A DNA stretch of 43,375 nt from Pedobacter sp. ASV17 (GCF_016429065.1 NZ_JAELTX010000032.1:1-43375); one strand, 5' to 3'; positions 17,146 through 26,482 are shown, counted from the stretch's first letter. Numbers and translations are program-made. The notes: a model not told the origin generated them from the letters alone.

Positions 17146-18015
17146 ATGAAAAAATTAATAATAAGCTGCTTACTATTAGTAGCTACAAGTTTTACGCAAG
17201 CACAAGAAACCACAGAGGTAAAGAAAGTGACCTACCCGACAGGTTTTTCTGAGCAGTTAAATGTGGTTTATGCCAAAGTTGGTGATTGGGAGGGCAAAAT
17301 GGATTTGTACTTGCCACCAACAGACAAAGGACCAACACCTATTGTGATCAACATCCATGGAGGTGGTTTTAACAAAGGAAATAAAGAGTCGCAAACAGGT
17401 TTCAATAGCTTCTTTAAAAACGGTTATGCCGTAGCTAACATTGCCTATCGTTTGGTACAGGTAGCACCAGCTCCTGCTGCGGTAGAGGATACTCGCTGCG
17501 CTTTAATTTACCTGATCAAAAATGCCAAAGCCTTAAATATCGATCCTAATCGAATTGTGATTATGGGCGGTTCGGCAGGTGGCCATTTAGCTTTAATGGG
17601 CGGTTTGTTAGGTAACGATACCAAGTTTGATGGTAATTGTCCAGGTGTGAAAGACGTAAAAGTGGCAGCTATTATCGACAAATACGGCATTACCCACGTA
17701 GGGAACTGGCCTAGCAGCTCAGCTAAAAAATGGTTAGGCGACAAAGCTAACGACCAAGCTTTTGTGCAATCGGTTTCACCTTTGTATCAAGTTAAGAAAA
17801 ACAGTCCACCAGTATTTATTGTACATGGCGATGCTGATCCAATAGTGCCTTACCAACAATCGGTAGACTTGAAAAAGAAGTTGGATGAATTGGGCGTAAA
17901 AAACAAATTCATCACGGTTGAAGGTGGTGAGCATGGAAAATTTCCTGCCGAGAAAAATTCAGAAGTAAACAAAGCGATCATCGATTTCTTAAAAGAATTA
18001 GGTATTCACAAATAA
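17146..18015 (+). CDS. secreted alpha/beta-hydrolase, probable carbohydrate acetyl esterase
   Basis: A 289-residue protein with a signal peptide ending SFTQAQ. It has the oxyanion motif NIHGGGFNKG, the nucleophile elbow GGSAGG (Ser143), the acid in HGDADPIVP (Asp231) and His263 in GGEHGKF, a complete triad of the BD-FAE/acetyl-xylan-esterase-like group. Size is normal for the family. It is the second esterase of the locus, after the SGNH enzyme of block one, and lies between kdgF and a beta-helix lyase. Removal of acetyl groups from uronate oligomers in the periplasm is the likely job, from context only. Confidence 0.85.
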   Translation: MKKLIISCLLLVATSFTQAQETTEVKKVTYPTGFSEQLNVVYAKVGDWEGKMDLYLPPTDKGPTPIVINIHGGGFNKGNKESQTGFNSFFKNGYAVANIAYRLVQVAPAPAAVEDTRCALIYLIKNAKALNIDPNRIVIMGGSAGGHLALMGGLLGNDTKFDGNCPGVKDVKVAAIIDKYGITHVGNWPSSSAKKWLGDKANDQAFVQSVSPLYQVKKNSPPVFIVHGDADPIVPYQQSVDLKKKLDELGVKNKFITVEGGEHGKFPAEKNSEVNKAIIDFLKELGIHK

Positions 18016-18030
18016 CTAGGGATATCCCGT

Positions 18031-18056
18031 CATTTCGACTGGAGCAAAGCGAAATG
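18031..18056. repeat. intergenic hairpin of the CATTTCG family
   Basis: CATTTCG (18031-18037) pairs with CGAAATG (18050-18056). The same CGTCATTTCGA core recurs three times at 33699-33906, so this is one copy of a dispersed repeat. Confidence 0.5.
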
Positions 18057-18147
18057 GAGAATTAGAAATCAACGAAGTTAAATCTTTGAATTAGATAGCG
18101 CTCATAAAGCAACTTAAATCGAAAAGACGGAATATAAACTAACTTCA

Positions 18148-19170
18148 ATGCAAAAGATCTTCAATATATATTTGGTTATGGCTGCTATTGCTATCTCAAC
18201 TTGCTTAAGTGGGCTGGGGTATGCAATACAGCCTTTTTTTCAAAAAACATCAAAGCCAATTATTGTAGAGAACAGTGCTCAGCTCAAGAGGGCGTTAGCT
18301 ACTGCAAAACCTGGAGATTCCATCATCTTGAGAGATGGTGTATACGAAGGCAAGTTTGTGATTGAGGCTTCGGTTAGTGGTACATCAAAACAACCTGTGG
18401 TACTTACGGGCAGTAGAAACGCCATTCTGGATGCAGGTGACAATCAAACGGGTTATGTGCTGCACTTAAAAGCCAGCTATTGGAAACTCAAAGGATTTAC
18501 CCTGCAAAATGGCTTGAAAGGTATCGTAACCGATGGGGCAAATGATAACATCATCGATGGTGTTTTAGTCACCCAACTAGGCGAAGAAGGGATCCACTTT
18601 CGAGCGTTCAGTAAGCGCAACATCGTTAAAAACTGTGAAGTAACCCATACGGGAAAGAAAAGCCCTGGCTACGGTGAAGCCATTTACATTGGTTCGGCCT
18701 ACAGCAATTGGGCCAAGCACAGTGATGGAAAGCCCGATCAATGCGATTCGAACCAAGTGCTGAACAATAAATTGGGACCTTATGTTGCTGCCGAATGTAT
18801 TGATATCAAAGAAGGTACGACAGGTGGAATTATTAGAGGAAACACTTTTGAAGCGCAAGGAATTACTGGTGCTAACAGCGCTGATAGCTGGATTGATGTG
18901 AAAGGCAACCACTACTTGATTGAAGGAAATACAGGCTACAATACCCAACCCTCTGTATTGTTGGACGGTTATCAGGTCAATTGCGCTTATGAAGGCTGGG
19001 GATCATACAACAAGTTTAAAGGGAATATCAGCCACTTAAACACCGACGGTTATGGAATTAACGTCCGCTTGAAAAGTGCAAAAGGCGAAGCCGTAGGGAA
19101 TGAAGTTTATGGGGATAATAAAGTAATTAATGCCAAAGGCATTACAAATATTCAACTGACTAACAAATAA
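18148..19170 (+). CDS. right-handed beta-helix lyase, PL31-like
   Basis: A 340-residue protein with a signal peptide. It has the N-terminal cap seen in beta-helix lyases (QLKRALATAKPGDSIILRDG) and repeated helix turns (YWKLKGFTLQNG, NIVKNCEVTHTGK, GGIIRGNTFEAQGI). Tyr180 in GEAIYIGSAYS and Lys221 in ECIDIKEGTTGG sit on the likely catalytic face; a Tyr/Lys pair is used by PL31 alginate lyases, and PL9 enzymes use a Lys. It lacks the Lys-Arg signature of the two PL6 proteins further on. Neighbours in the same unit handle unsaturated uronates. The fold is clear; the exact family is a judgement. Confidence 0.72.
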   Translation: MQKIFNIYLVMAAIAISTCLSGLGYAIQPFFQKTSKPIIVENSAQLKRALATAKPGDSIILRDGVYEGKFVIEASVSGTSKQPVVLTGSRNAILDAGDNQTGYVLHLKASYWKLKGFTLQNGLKGIVTDGANDNIIDGVLVTQLGEEGIHFRAFSKRNIVKNCEVTHTGKKSPGYGEAIYIGSAYSNWAKHSDGKPDQCDSNQVLNNKLGPYVAAECIDIKEGTTGGIIRGNTFEAQGITGANSADSWIDVKGNHYLIEGNTGYNTQPSVLLDGYQVNCAYEGWGSYNKFKGNISHLNTDGYGINVRLKSAKGEAVGNEVYGDNKVINAKGITNIQLTNK

Positions 19171-19225
19171 AGATAGGTCAAGACCACTAATATTAAAGGC
19201 TTATCAAAAACTAAAAAAGAAACGG

Positions 19226-20503
19226 ATGAAAGTAAAAGGATTAAGATGGTGGATTATATCGCTAATTGCATTGGCGACAGTAATCAACTACATCGATAGA
19301 AGTGCGATTAACATTCTTTGGCCTTATATCTATAAAGAATTTGGCATTGCCGATGTTGATAACAAAAGCGCATTGGCATTAATCACTACTTTCTTTATGA
19401 TAGCCTATGCCTTAGGGCAAACCTTTACAGGAAAAATGATGGATGCCATTGGTACCCGTATGGGAATGACATTGTCTATTTTAGGGTGGAGTATTTCCAT
19501 TGCATTGCATGCTTTTGCAAAATCGTTGTTGTCTTTCAACATCTTTAGGTTTATGCTAGGTTTTAGCGAAGCAGGTAACTGGCCAGGAGCAACCAAAAAC
19601 AATGCAGAATGGTTCCCCGCGAGAGAAAGAGGTATTGCACAAGGGATTTTTGGTGCAGGAGCATCATTAGGTTCGGTGGTTGCCGCACCTGTAATTGCCA
19701 TTTTGTATGTGGCTTTCGGTTGGAAAATGACTTTCGTACTCATTGCCGTTTTAGGATTGATTTGGATCATTCCATGGGTTTACGTGAACAAAGCAACTCC
19801 AGATAAACACCCTTGGATTACAGAAGAAGAGCGCAATTATATTTTGGCTAAGCCAGAAGTAAAGAATGCAGTTGAAGTAGAAGAAGCACCAGTATTGACT
19901 TGGAAAGAACTTCTGAAATTTAGAAATACTTGGGGAATCATCACCGGTAGGTTTTTTATCGATCCTGTGTGGTGGTTGTTTGTAACCTGGTTGCCAACCT
20001 TCCTTAAAGAACAGTTCATGTTCGACATTAAACAAATTGGGGCTTTTACTTGGGTACCTTACCTATTTGCTGCGATAGGAAGTTTAGTAGGTGGCTATCA
20101 TGCATCTGTTCAAATTAAAAAAGGTGTTGAGCCTCAAAAAGCACGTAAAAACGCTATTGCGGTGGGCAGTGTCATTATGTTGGCCTCTTTGGTGGTCATC
20201 GTTTATCAGCTAGGTAGCTTAAAAGACACCCCAACTTTAGCAATGATATTGATTGGATTTACACTATTTGGCTTCCAGTACCTGATTGGTAACATTCAAA
20301 CCCTTCCTAGTGATTATTTCAATGGTAAAAACGTAGGAACAGTAGCAGGTATGGGCGGTACGGCAGCAGTAGCTGGCACTTTGCTAACCACTTGGGCGGT
20401 TCCAGTAATTACTCAAACCAGCTATGTGTCGTTCTTCGTGTTAGCGGCAGTATTAGTGCCAGTTTCATGGTTATGTATTAAATATATTTCATCAAAAAAA
20501 TAA
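19226..20503 (+). CDS. MFS transporter of the hexuronate (ACS) family
   Basis: A 425-residue protein with 12 expected transmembrane helices. The first helix region ATVINYIDRSAINILWPYI has the conserved NYIDR motif of the anion:cation symporter family, which includes ExuT and related hexuronate permeases. GMTLSILGWSISIALHAFAK and FSEAGNWPGATKNNAEWFP are also family-like. It lies between the lyase and the SDR gene (20 bases to the latter). The likely cargo is the unsaturated uronate monomer or DEH from the periplasm to the cytoplasm, inferred from context. Confidence 0.9.
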   Translation: MKVKGLRWWIISLIALATVINYIDRSAINILWPYIYKEFGIADVDNKSALALITTFFMIAYALGQTFTGKMMDAIGTRMGMTLSILGWSISIALHAFAKSLLSFNIFRFMLGFSEAGNWPGATKNNAEWFPARERGIAQGIFGAGASLGSVVAAPVIAILYVAFGWKMTFVLIAVLGLIWIIPWVYVNKATPDKHPWITEEERNYILAKPEVKNAVEVEEAPVLTWKELLKFRNTWGIITGRFFIDPVWWLFVTWLPTFLKEQFMFDIKQIGAFTWVPYLFAAIGSLVGGYHASVQIKKGVEPQKARKNAIAVGSVIMLASLVVIVYQLGSLKDTPTLAMILIGFTLFGFQYLIGNIQTLPSDYFNGKNVGTVAGMGGTAAVAGTLLTTWAVPVITQTSYVSFFVLAAVLVPVSWLCIKYISSKK

Positions 20504-20522
20504 AGAATTAAATAATAATAGT

Positions 20523-21275
20523 ATGCGTTTAAAAAACAAAGTTGCGATAGTTTCTGGAGGCTCTAGAGACATAGGTAGAGCAGTTTCTTTGCAGTTGGCA
20601 AAGGAAGGAGCCAAAGTGGTGGTAAATTACTTTGATAATAAAGATTTGGCCGATGAAACCTTGAAAATGATACAAGATTTAGGCGGCGAAGGCATTATTG
20701 TAAAGGCAGATATGACCAAAGCGGCCGAAGTGGAGGCTTTAGTAGCTGAAGCTAAAAAGGCTTTTGGTGAGGAGATCAATGTTTTGGTAAACGTAGTTGG
20801 TGGCTTAGTTGCACGTAAATCAACTGCAGAAATGGACGAAAATTTCTGGGATTTTGTAATGAACGTGAACTTGAAATCTGTTTTCTTAGCAGTTAAAGCG
20901 GTTTCTCCTTTCATGCCAGCAGGTTCTTCTATTGTAAACTTCTCTTCGTTAGCTGCTAGAGACGGTGGTGGTCCAGGTGCAAGTGCTTATGCCACTTCAA
21001 AAGGTGCCGTAATGACTTACACTAGAGCTTTGGCAAAAGAATTTGGTCCTAAAAACATCCGTGTAAATGCATTAGCACCAGGAATGATTGCGACTACTTT
21101 CCACGATACCTTTAGTAAACCTGAAGTAAGAACCAATGTAGCCAATGCCACTGCCTTGAAAAGAGAAGGTGATGCACAAGAAGTTGCTGATTTAGTAGCT
21201 TATTTAGCTTCAGATGAGTCAAGCTTCTTAACAGGTAACAACATTGATATCAATGGTGGTCTAGCATTTTCTTAA
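20523..21275 (+). CDS. SDR-family oxidoreductase, probable DEH reductase
   Basis: A 250-residue cytoplasmic short-chain dehydrogenase with normal length. The NAD(P)-binding turn reads SGGSRDIGRA (residues 11-20), with Asp16 where the middle Gly is usual. Catalytic residues are Ser142, Tyr156 and Lys160 (YATSK). In alginate pathways an SDR reduces DEH to 2-keto-3-deoxygluconate with NAD(P)H, and this gene closes the catabolic block next to PL17, KdgF and the uronate transporter. FabG-like or sugar-alcohol dehydrogenase activity cannot be excluded by sequence alone. Confidence 0.82.
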   Translation: MRLKNKVAIVSGGSRDIGRAVSLQLAKEGAKVVVNYFDNKDLADETLKMIQDLGGEGIIVKADMTKAAEVEALVAEAKKAFGEEINVLVNVVGGLVARKSTAEMDENFWDFVMNVNLKSVFLAVKAVSPFMPAGSSIVNFSSLAARDGGGPGASAYATSKGAVMTYTRALAKEFGPKNIRVNALAPGMIATTFHDTFSKPEVRTNVANATALKREGDAQEVADLVAYLASDESSFLTGNNIDINGGLAFS

Positions 21276-21326
21276 TTGAAAAAATATACCATTTTTATTT
21301 AAGGTTTTAAATAAATTTAGATACTC

Positions 21327-21369
21327 AAAAAAGGGGTGGAGCTTGGTTTTCAAAGACCATCCCTTTTTT
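21327..21369 (+). terminator. terminator of alginate block two
   Basis: AAAAAAGGGGTGG (21327-21339) pairs with CCATCCCTTTTTT (21357-21369), one G-T pair included, and ends in a T run. It lies 51 bases after the SDR stop codon. The remainder of the 354-base gap holds only the promoter and operator at 21516-21568. Confidence 0.7.
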
Positions 21370-21515
21370 AAAACGAAAAAACAACCAAACAAACTAAAAC
21401 ACTTATAGCTTGCCAGAACCAATAAAACGCAGGAATAAGTAAAAATTGATCAATCAAAATTCCCTCCGCTCTAAGGAAAAAGCCAATCGGCTAAAAAACT
21501 TTTCCTTGTATTTTT

Positions 21516-21568
21516 TTTGAATATAAATAATAATGATATATTTGGTAAACCAATTTTTGGTAAACCAA
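21516..21568 (+). promoter_or_regulatory. promoter plus double-palindrome GntR operator, susC block
   Basis: TTTG (21516-21519), 17 bases, then TATATTTG (21537-21544). Two identical palindromes TTGGTAAACCAA lie at 21542-21553 and 21557-21568 with centres 15 bases apart; the first overlaps the -7 box. They lie 61 bases before the SusC start codon, further than at the other two sites. The -33 spacing is short of the ideal 19. Confidence 0.75.
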
Positions 21569-21629
21569 TTTAAGTCGTCAGTTTTTAGAAAATTGTCGCA
21601 AACTAACCATATATAAAACCTGATTTGCT

Positions 21630-24600
21630 ATGACATTAAAAAATCGCGTTGGCGGCGTCATTTTTTTGCTGTTGTGCTTGCTATCCTTCGGGCTAAGTGC
21701 ACAAACCGTAAAAATCAAAGGCGTTGTTAAATCTGAAGACGGACAGGGCATTCCTGGCGTGTCGGTAACCATTAAGGATACCAATAAAGGCGTTTCTACC
21801 AATGAAAAGGGAGAATATGAAATCTCCGTTCAAAAAGGTAAAATCCTCGAATTCAAATCGCTCGGCTACAAAATACATTTACAAGGCGTAGCAAATAGTA
21901 CGACCATTAATGTCACTTTAGCAGAAGATGTCAACTCCATGAGCGAAGTATTGGTAGTGGGCTACGGTACGCAAAAAAAATCGACCATTAGTTCGGCAGT
22001 AAGCAAACTTGAGAATAAAAATCTGGATGAAATTCCGACTTCGAGGTTAGATAACGCTTTGATTGGTAAAATTGCAGGTTTAACCGTTCAAAACAATAGC
22101 TCAGAAGCGGGTTCAGATCCAACTTTAAGAATTAGAGGAGCCAGTTCCATTAACGCCAACGCTGATCCTCTAGTAGTCGTAGATGGTCATCCCATTGCAG
22201 ATGGTTTAGCTTTCATCAATCCTTACGATGTAGAATCAATTGAGGTTTTGAAAGATGCGGCTTCTTCCGCTATTTATGGTTCAAGAGGTGCTAACGGCGT
22301 AATTTTGGTAACTACCAAAAAAGGGGTGGCCGATAAGCCTAAGTTCTCGGTAAAATCATACTATGGTTTAAAAGAAGCCTATAAAGTATATCCAATTTTA
22401 TCAACTACAGAGTATACCAAATTGTTATTTGCAGAAGCAGCGTTAAGGCAAAATGATCCTAGTGTTCCAGCTAATGCAAAAAACATCATCAATAATAATG
22501 AACGTGCTGCTTATATCATCGAAAACCAAATTAGCGGTACACCTACTGATTGGCAACAAGAAGCACTTAGAAATGCAGGGATATATAACCTACAGCTTAA
22601 TGTAGCGGGAGGTAAAAAAGATTTAAGGTATTATGTTTCTGGGAACCTGCAACAGGATCAGGGCGTAATGAAAGATAGTGAGAACAACAGGGGGAACATT
22701 CGTGTGAAATTGGACGTTAACCTTTCTCCAAAATTGATGTTAAACGTAAACATCAATCCAACTTATACCAAAATTCAACGTCCAGCAGAAAATTTTACCA
22801 ATTATTACCGTTTCCCATCGTTTTTACCAGTTTACCACTCGGCATTTACAGCGGCATTTGTTAACCAAAATTCGCAATGGGCAAACCTAAGGGCTGGCGA
22901 TTGGGCACAAGCTCGTCATTTTACCAACCTTAATTATGCAGGTACCATGCCTGATGGTTCTTTTTGGCAAAGTTCTGGGGCGGTTTCTCCTTTCTCGTCA
23001 ACCAACAATACACCATTGTCACATGCCGAAAGAGAGGATCGTTTCTCTGAAAGCTATCGTTTCCAAGGCGGTACAGATTTAACCTACAACCCAAGCAAAA
23101 GTCTTTCATTTAAAACTTCTTTAGGTGCTTACTATCTATCTAGAGAAGATAAAACATTAATCAGAAGCGAAGCCCGTAAAGATGGTGACGTAAATATGGC
23201 CACCATTACCAACGGTACTACAGTAGATATTTTGTGGGAAAATACCATGAACTACACCAAAAGCTTCGGTAACCACAACTTTAAAGGATTGCTAGGTTTT
23301 ACCGTACAAAGTAATAAAGTGAAAGGCACAGAGCAAACGGGCTATAATTTCCCTTCTGATGACTTTACCACACTTAACCAAGCTGCTTATTTCGATCAGG
23401 CACCTAATATTCCAGTGAACGTAAAAACAGGCTTGATCTCTTATTTAGGTCGTGTGAATTATGATTACCAGGGAAAATACATTGCTACGGCAAGTTTACG
23501 TACCGATGAGAGTTCGATTTTTGGTCCAGGTAACAGAAGAGGTTGGTTCCCTGCATTTTCAGCAGGTTGGAACATTGCCAGTGAATCTTTCATGAAAGGC
23601 AGCAAAAAATGGCTGGAAAATTTAAAATTGAGAGCTAGTTATGGCGAAACAGGTAATAACCGAATTACACCATTCTCTTATTTAGATTTATTATTCAGAT
23701 CTAACTACGTGTTCGGAGAAGGTACTGGTCAGTTAACGGCAGGTCAATCACCTAACAACGTGGTAACCTACGGAAGAGACATTACTTGGGAAACTACAAG
23801 ATCAACCAATATTGGTTTAGACGTTGGTTTATTTAGGAACAAATTGCAATTGAGTTTAGAGTTCTATCACTCTATTACCAACAACTTATTGTTGCAACAA
23901 TCACAACAAGCCATTACAGGTTCGTCTTCTTTCTGGACCAATAACGGAAAAATCAGAAATCAAGGTTTCGAAGTAGAGCTAACCTCTAACAACATCGGCA
24001 CCAAGAATTTCAACTGGACTACTTCCGTTAACATTTCAGCCAACAGAAATAAACTATTAAAACTAGGTGGCGATGAACCTTATTTGTTCAACTACGGGGA
24101 GCGTAGCGAAATCTATGCTTCTATCGTAGGTCAGCCATATGTACAATTCTACGGTTATAAAACGGATGGCGTTTGGAAATCACAAGATGAAGCCAATGCA
24201 GCCGTAGCATCAGGACAAACTTCTGTTTTGCAAGGTTATTTTGCTGCTGGTGGTGTAAAATTAAAAGACATCAACGGCGATAATAAAATTGATTTAAATG
24301 ATAGGGTAATCATGGGCTCTCCATTTCCAGATTTTACTTGGGGGATCACCAATACCTTCAGATATAAAAAGTTCGATTTGAATATTCTGATGCAAGGCTC
24401 ACAAGGTGGACAATTGATTAACGGTGACTTATATTACAATGAATCAAAGAGACAGAACGAAAACTACATTAAAAACAGATGGGTAAGTCCAGCCAATCCA
24501 GGTGATGGAAAAACGCCTTATTTCACCAATGGTATCGCAGCAGATTTGCTGTTAACGGATTATGGTGTAGAAAGTGCATCATACGCTTATTTAAGGAATG

Positions 24601-24836
24601 TAATTGTAGGTTATACCTTGCCAGCCGCTACTGCTAAAAAGCTTAAAGTAAGTAGCTTAAGATTGTACGCTTCGGTAGATAACGTATTTTTCATTACTGG
24701 AAGTTCATATAGGGGAATTAACCCAGAAGCAAGACTAACCTCTGCTTCTTACGCTTCTCCTGTAATTGTAGGTTATCAAAGGGGAGGTTTCCCAGTGAAC
24801 CGTACGTACACATTTGGTCTTGATTTTAACTTCTAA
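21630..24836 (+). CDS. SusC/RagA-type TonB-linked outer-membrane protein
   Basis: A 1068-residue protein with a signal peptide ending GLSAQ. An N-terminal carboxypeptidase-regulatory-like domain (about 25-105) is followed by the SusC motif EVLVVGYGTQKKSTISSAVS. The plug domain comes next (LRIRGASSINANADPLVVVD, VESIEVLKDAASSAIYGSRG), then a large beta-barrel ending in an aromatic residue (YTFGLDFNF). Such proteins form the import channel under a SusD lid and take oligosaccharides across the outer membrane using TonB energy. The substrate is probably alginate oligomers, given operator sharing with the lyase blocks and the PL6 genes downstream. SusD follows after 12 bases. Confidence 0.96.
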   Translation: MTLKNRVGGVIFLLLCLLSFGLSAQTVKIKGVVKSEDGQGIPGVSVTIKDTNKGVSTNEKGEYEISVQKGKILEFKSLGYKIHLQGVANSTTINVTLAEDVNSMSEVLVVGYGTQKKSTISSAVSKLENKNLDEIPTSRLDNALIGKIAGLTVQNNSSEAGSDPTLRIRGASSINANADPLVVVDGHPIADGLAFINPYDVESIEVLKDAASSAIYGSRGANGVILVTTKKGVADKPKFSVKSYYGLKEAYKVYPILSTTEYTKLLFAEAALRQNDPSVPANAKNIINNNERAAYIIENQISGTPTDWQQEALRNAGIYNLQLNVAGGKKDLRYYVSGNLQQDQGVMKDSENNRGNIRVKLDVNLSPKLMLNVNINPTYTKIQRPAENFTNYYRFPSFLPVYHSAFTAAFVNQNSQWANLRAGDWAQARHFTNLNYAGTMPDGSFWQSSGAVSPFSSTNNTPLSHAEREDRFSESYRFQGGTDLTYNPSKSLSFKTSLGAYYLSREDKTLIRSEARKDGDVNMATITNGTTVDILWENTMNYTKSFGNHNFKGLLGFTVQSNKVKGTEQTGYNFPSDDFTTLNQAAYFDQAPNIPVNVKTGLISYLGRVNYDYQGKYIATASLRTDESSIFGPGNRRGWFPAFSAGWNIASESFMKGSKKWLENLKLRASYGETGNNRITPFSYLDLLFRSNYVFGEGTGQLTAGQSPNNVVTYGRDITWETTRSTNIGLDVGLFRNKLQLSLEFYHSITNNLLLQQSQQAITGSSSFWTNNGKIRNQGFEVELTSNNIGTKNFNWTTSVNISANRNKLLKLGGDEPYLFNYGERSEIYASIVGQPYVQFYGYKTDGVWKSQDEANAAVASGQTSVLQGYFAAGGVKLKDINGDNKIDLNDRVIMGSPFPDFTWGITNTFRYKKFDLNILMQGSQGGQLINGDLYYNESKRQNENYIKNRWVSPANPGDGKTPYFTNGIAADLLLTDYGVESASYAYLRNVIVGYTLPAATAKKLKVSSLRLYASVDNVFFITGSSYRGINPEARLTSASYASPVIVGYQRGGFPVNRTYTFGLDFNF

Positions 24837-24848
24837 TACCTACATATC

Positions 24849-26459
24849 ATGAAACAAATCAGAAAAATATCAGCTCGCTTCATCATTGTGGTATCATTGG
24901 TATCAGCCGTTACCTCATGTAAAAAGGTGGTTGATGTAGATCCCATCTCAAACGAAGCAGTTAAAGACTATTATAAAAACTATAAAGAAGTTAGTGTTGC
25001 CCTAGCAGGATGTTATAACGGCATGCAGGAGCCATTAATTAATGAGTGGCAGTTTACAGAGTTGAGGAGCGATAACGCCCGTCAGCGTTCGGTAAACAGT
25101 ACCACCAATGTTAATATGGAACTTAATGTGTTAAACCTGTACACCGCTGGACCATCACATCAGCAGATTTACAACTATTGGTTGGCCATGTATAAAAACA
25201 TTCGTAACGTTAATTACGTATTAAGAAGTTTAGGCGTAACCTATCAAAACGGTCAGTTGGTATTTGGTACGCCTACCGCTACCGTTACTGAGGCACAACG
25301 TGATGAATTGGTTGGACAAGCCTTGTTTATCAGAGCCTATCACTATTTCAACTTGGTGCGTTTATATGGTGGAGTATTTATTGTAACCGAGCCATTAGAA
25401 GCTGCGCAAGCTAGAAAAGTTAACCGTTCATCGGTGAATGATTGCTATATTTTAATCGTTAAAGATTTGGAAGCAGCGGTAGCTAAAGCAAGCGCTAAGC
25501 CTTTTGGACAAATTACCTCAACGGATTTAGGTAGGGCAAATGCATGGTCGGCCAAGGCACTTTTAGCTAAAGTATATTTAACCTTACCAGTGCCTCGTGC
25601 AGCAGATGCTTTAACCTTATTGAACGATGTGATCACCAATAGCGGATATGGCTTAGAAAATAGCTTCGCCCGTGTGTTTGCCATCAACAACGAAATGAAC
25701 AAAGAGATTTTATTTGCCGTGAGATACAAAGCAGGTTTGGTGGGTTTGGGAAATCCAATGGCCAATATGTTTGCGCCAGCAAGTAGTGGCGATGCCGTAA
25801 TTAACGGTGATGGAAGTGGATTTAACTATCCAACAACCAGTATCAATACGGCATTTACAACCAGTACCAGCAGTTTTTCTGATACTCGTAAAGATGTAAC
25901 GATTGCGACATACTCAAACAGTACTACGCCGCTTTACGTGAATAAATTCTTTTCGAAAGTAGTGGTGGCTGGCGATGCAGAAAATGATTTTACCGTACTA
26001 CGTTTCTCTGATGTATTGTTAATGAAAGCCGAAGCTCAAGGTTATGACGGTGCTGCGGGAAGTTCAGTAGGATTAATTAACCAAGTGAGAGAAAGAGCTG
26101 GTGCAGGTAACTACACCACAGGAAATTTTACCTCGGCATTTTATAAATATCCAGCTTCAGGTACGGGTTCAATTGCCAGTGCTGCCGATTTCCAAACAGC
26201 CATATTGAAAGAAAGACGCTTAGAGTTCGCATTTGAAAACCAACGTTTATTTGATTTGATGCGCTTTGGACAAGCAGTGACGAACATGCAGAACCACTAC
26301 GCCGCAGAATACAGTGCGTATTACAGCAGGTTCAGTCCTACCATTCCCTTAGCTACGTTACAAGCAAATATTAATAATGATAAGCTGTTATTACCTATCC
26401 CACAAAGAGAAATAGATACCAATACCGATATAAAAATTCCACAAAACCCAGGTTACTAA
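24849..26459 (+). CDS. SusD/RagB-type surface glycan-binding lipoprotein
   Basis: A 536-residue lipoprotein (VTSC, Cys24, followed by KK). It has SusD-family segments: the TPR-like start (VDVDPISNEAVKDYYKNYKE), LVGQALFIRAYHYFNLVRLY (the FLRA-type motif), SAKALLAKVYLTLP, and near the end LKERRLEFAFENQRLFDLMR. The C-terminal LLPIPQREIDTN is the usual SusD closing motif. It caps the SusC channel and binds the glycan. It forms a pair with the upstream SusC gene, 12 bases away. Confidence 0.95.
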   Translation: MKQIRKISARFIIVVSLVSAVTSCKKVVDVDPISNEAVKDYYKNYKEVSVALAGCYNGMQEPLINEWQFTELRSDNARQRSVNSTTNVNMELNVLNLYTAGPSHQQIYNYWLAMYKNIRNVNYVLRSLGVTYQNGQLVFGTPTATVTEAQRDELVGQALFIRAYHYFNLVRLYGGVFIVTEPLEAAQARKVNRSSVNDCYILIVKDLEAAVAKASAKPFGQITSTDLGRANAWSAKALLAKVYLTLPVPRAADALTLLNDVITNSGYGLENSFARVFAINNEMNKEILFAVRYKAGLVGLGNPMANMFAPASSGDAVINGDGSGFNYPTTSINTAFTTSTSSFSDTRKDVTIATYSNSTTPLYVNKFFSKVVVAGDAENDFTVLRFSDVLLMKAEAQGYDGAAGSSVGLINQVRERAGAGNYTTGNFTSAFYKYPASGTGSIASAADFQTAILKERRLEFAFENQRLFDLMRFGQAVTNMQNHYAAEYSAYYSRFSPTIPLATLQANINNDKLLLPIPQREIDTNTDIKIPQNPGY

Positions 26460-26482
26460 TGAATAAAGGTTTAAAAAGATTT

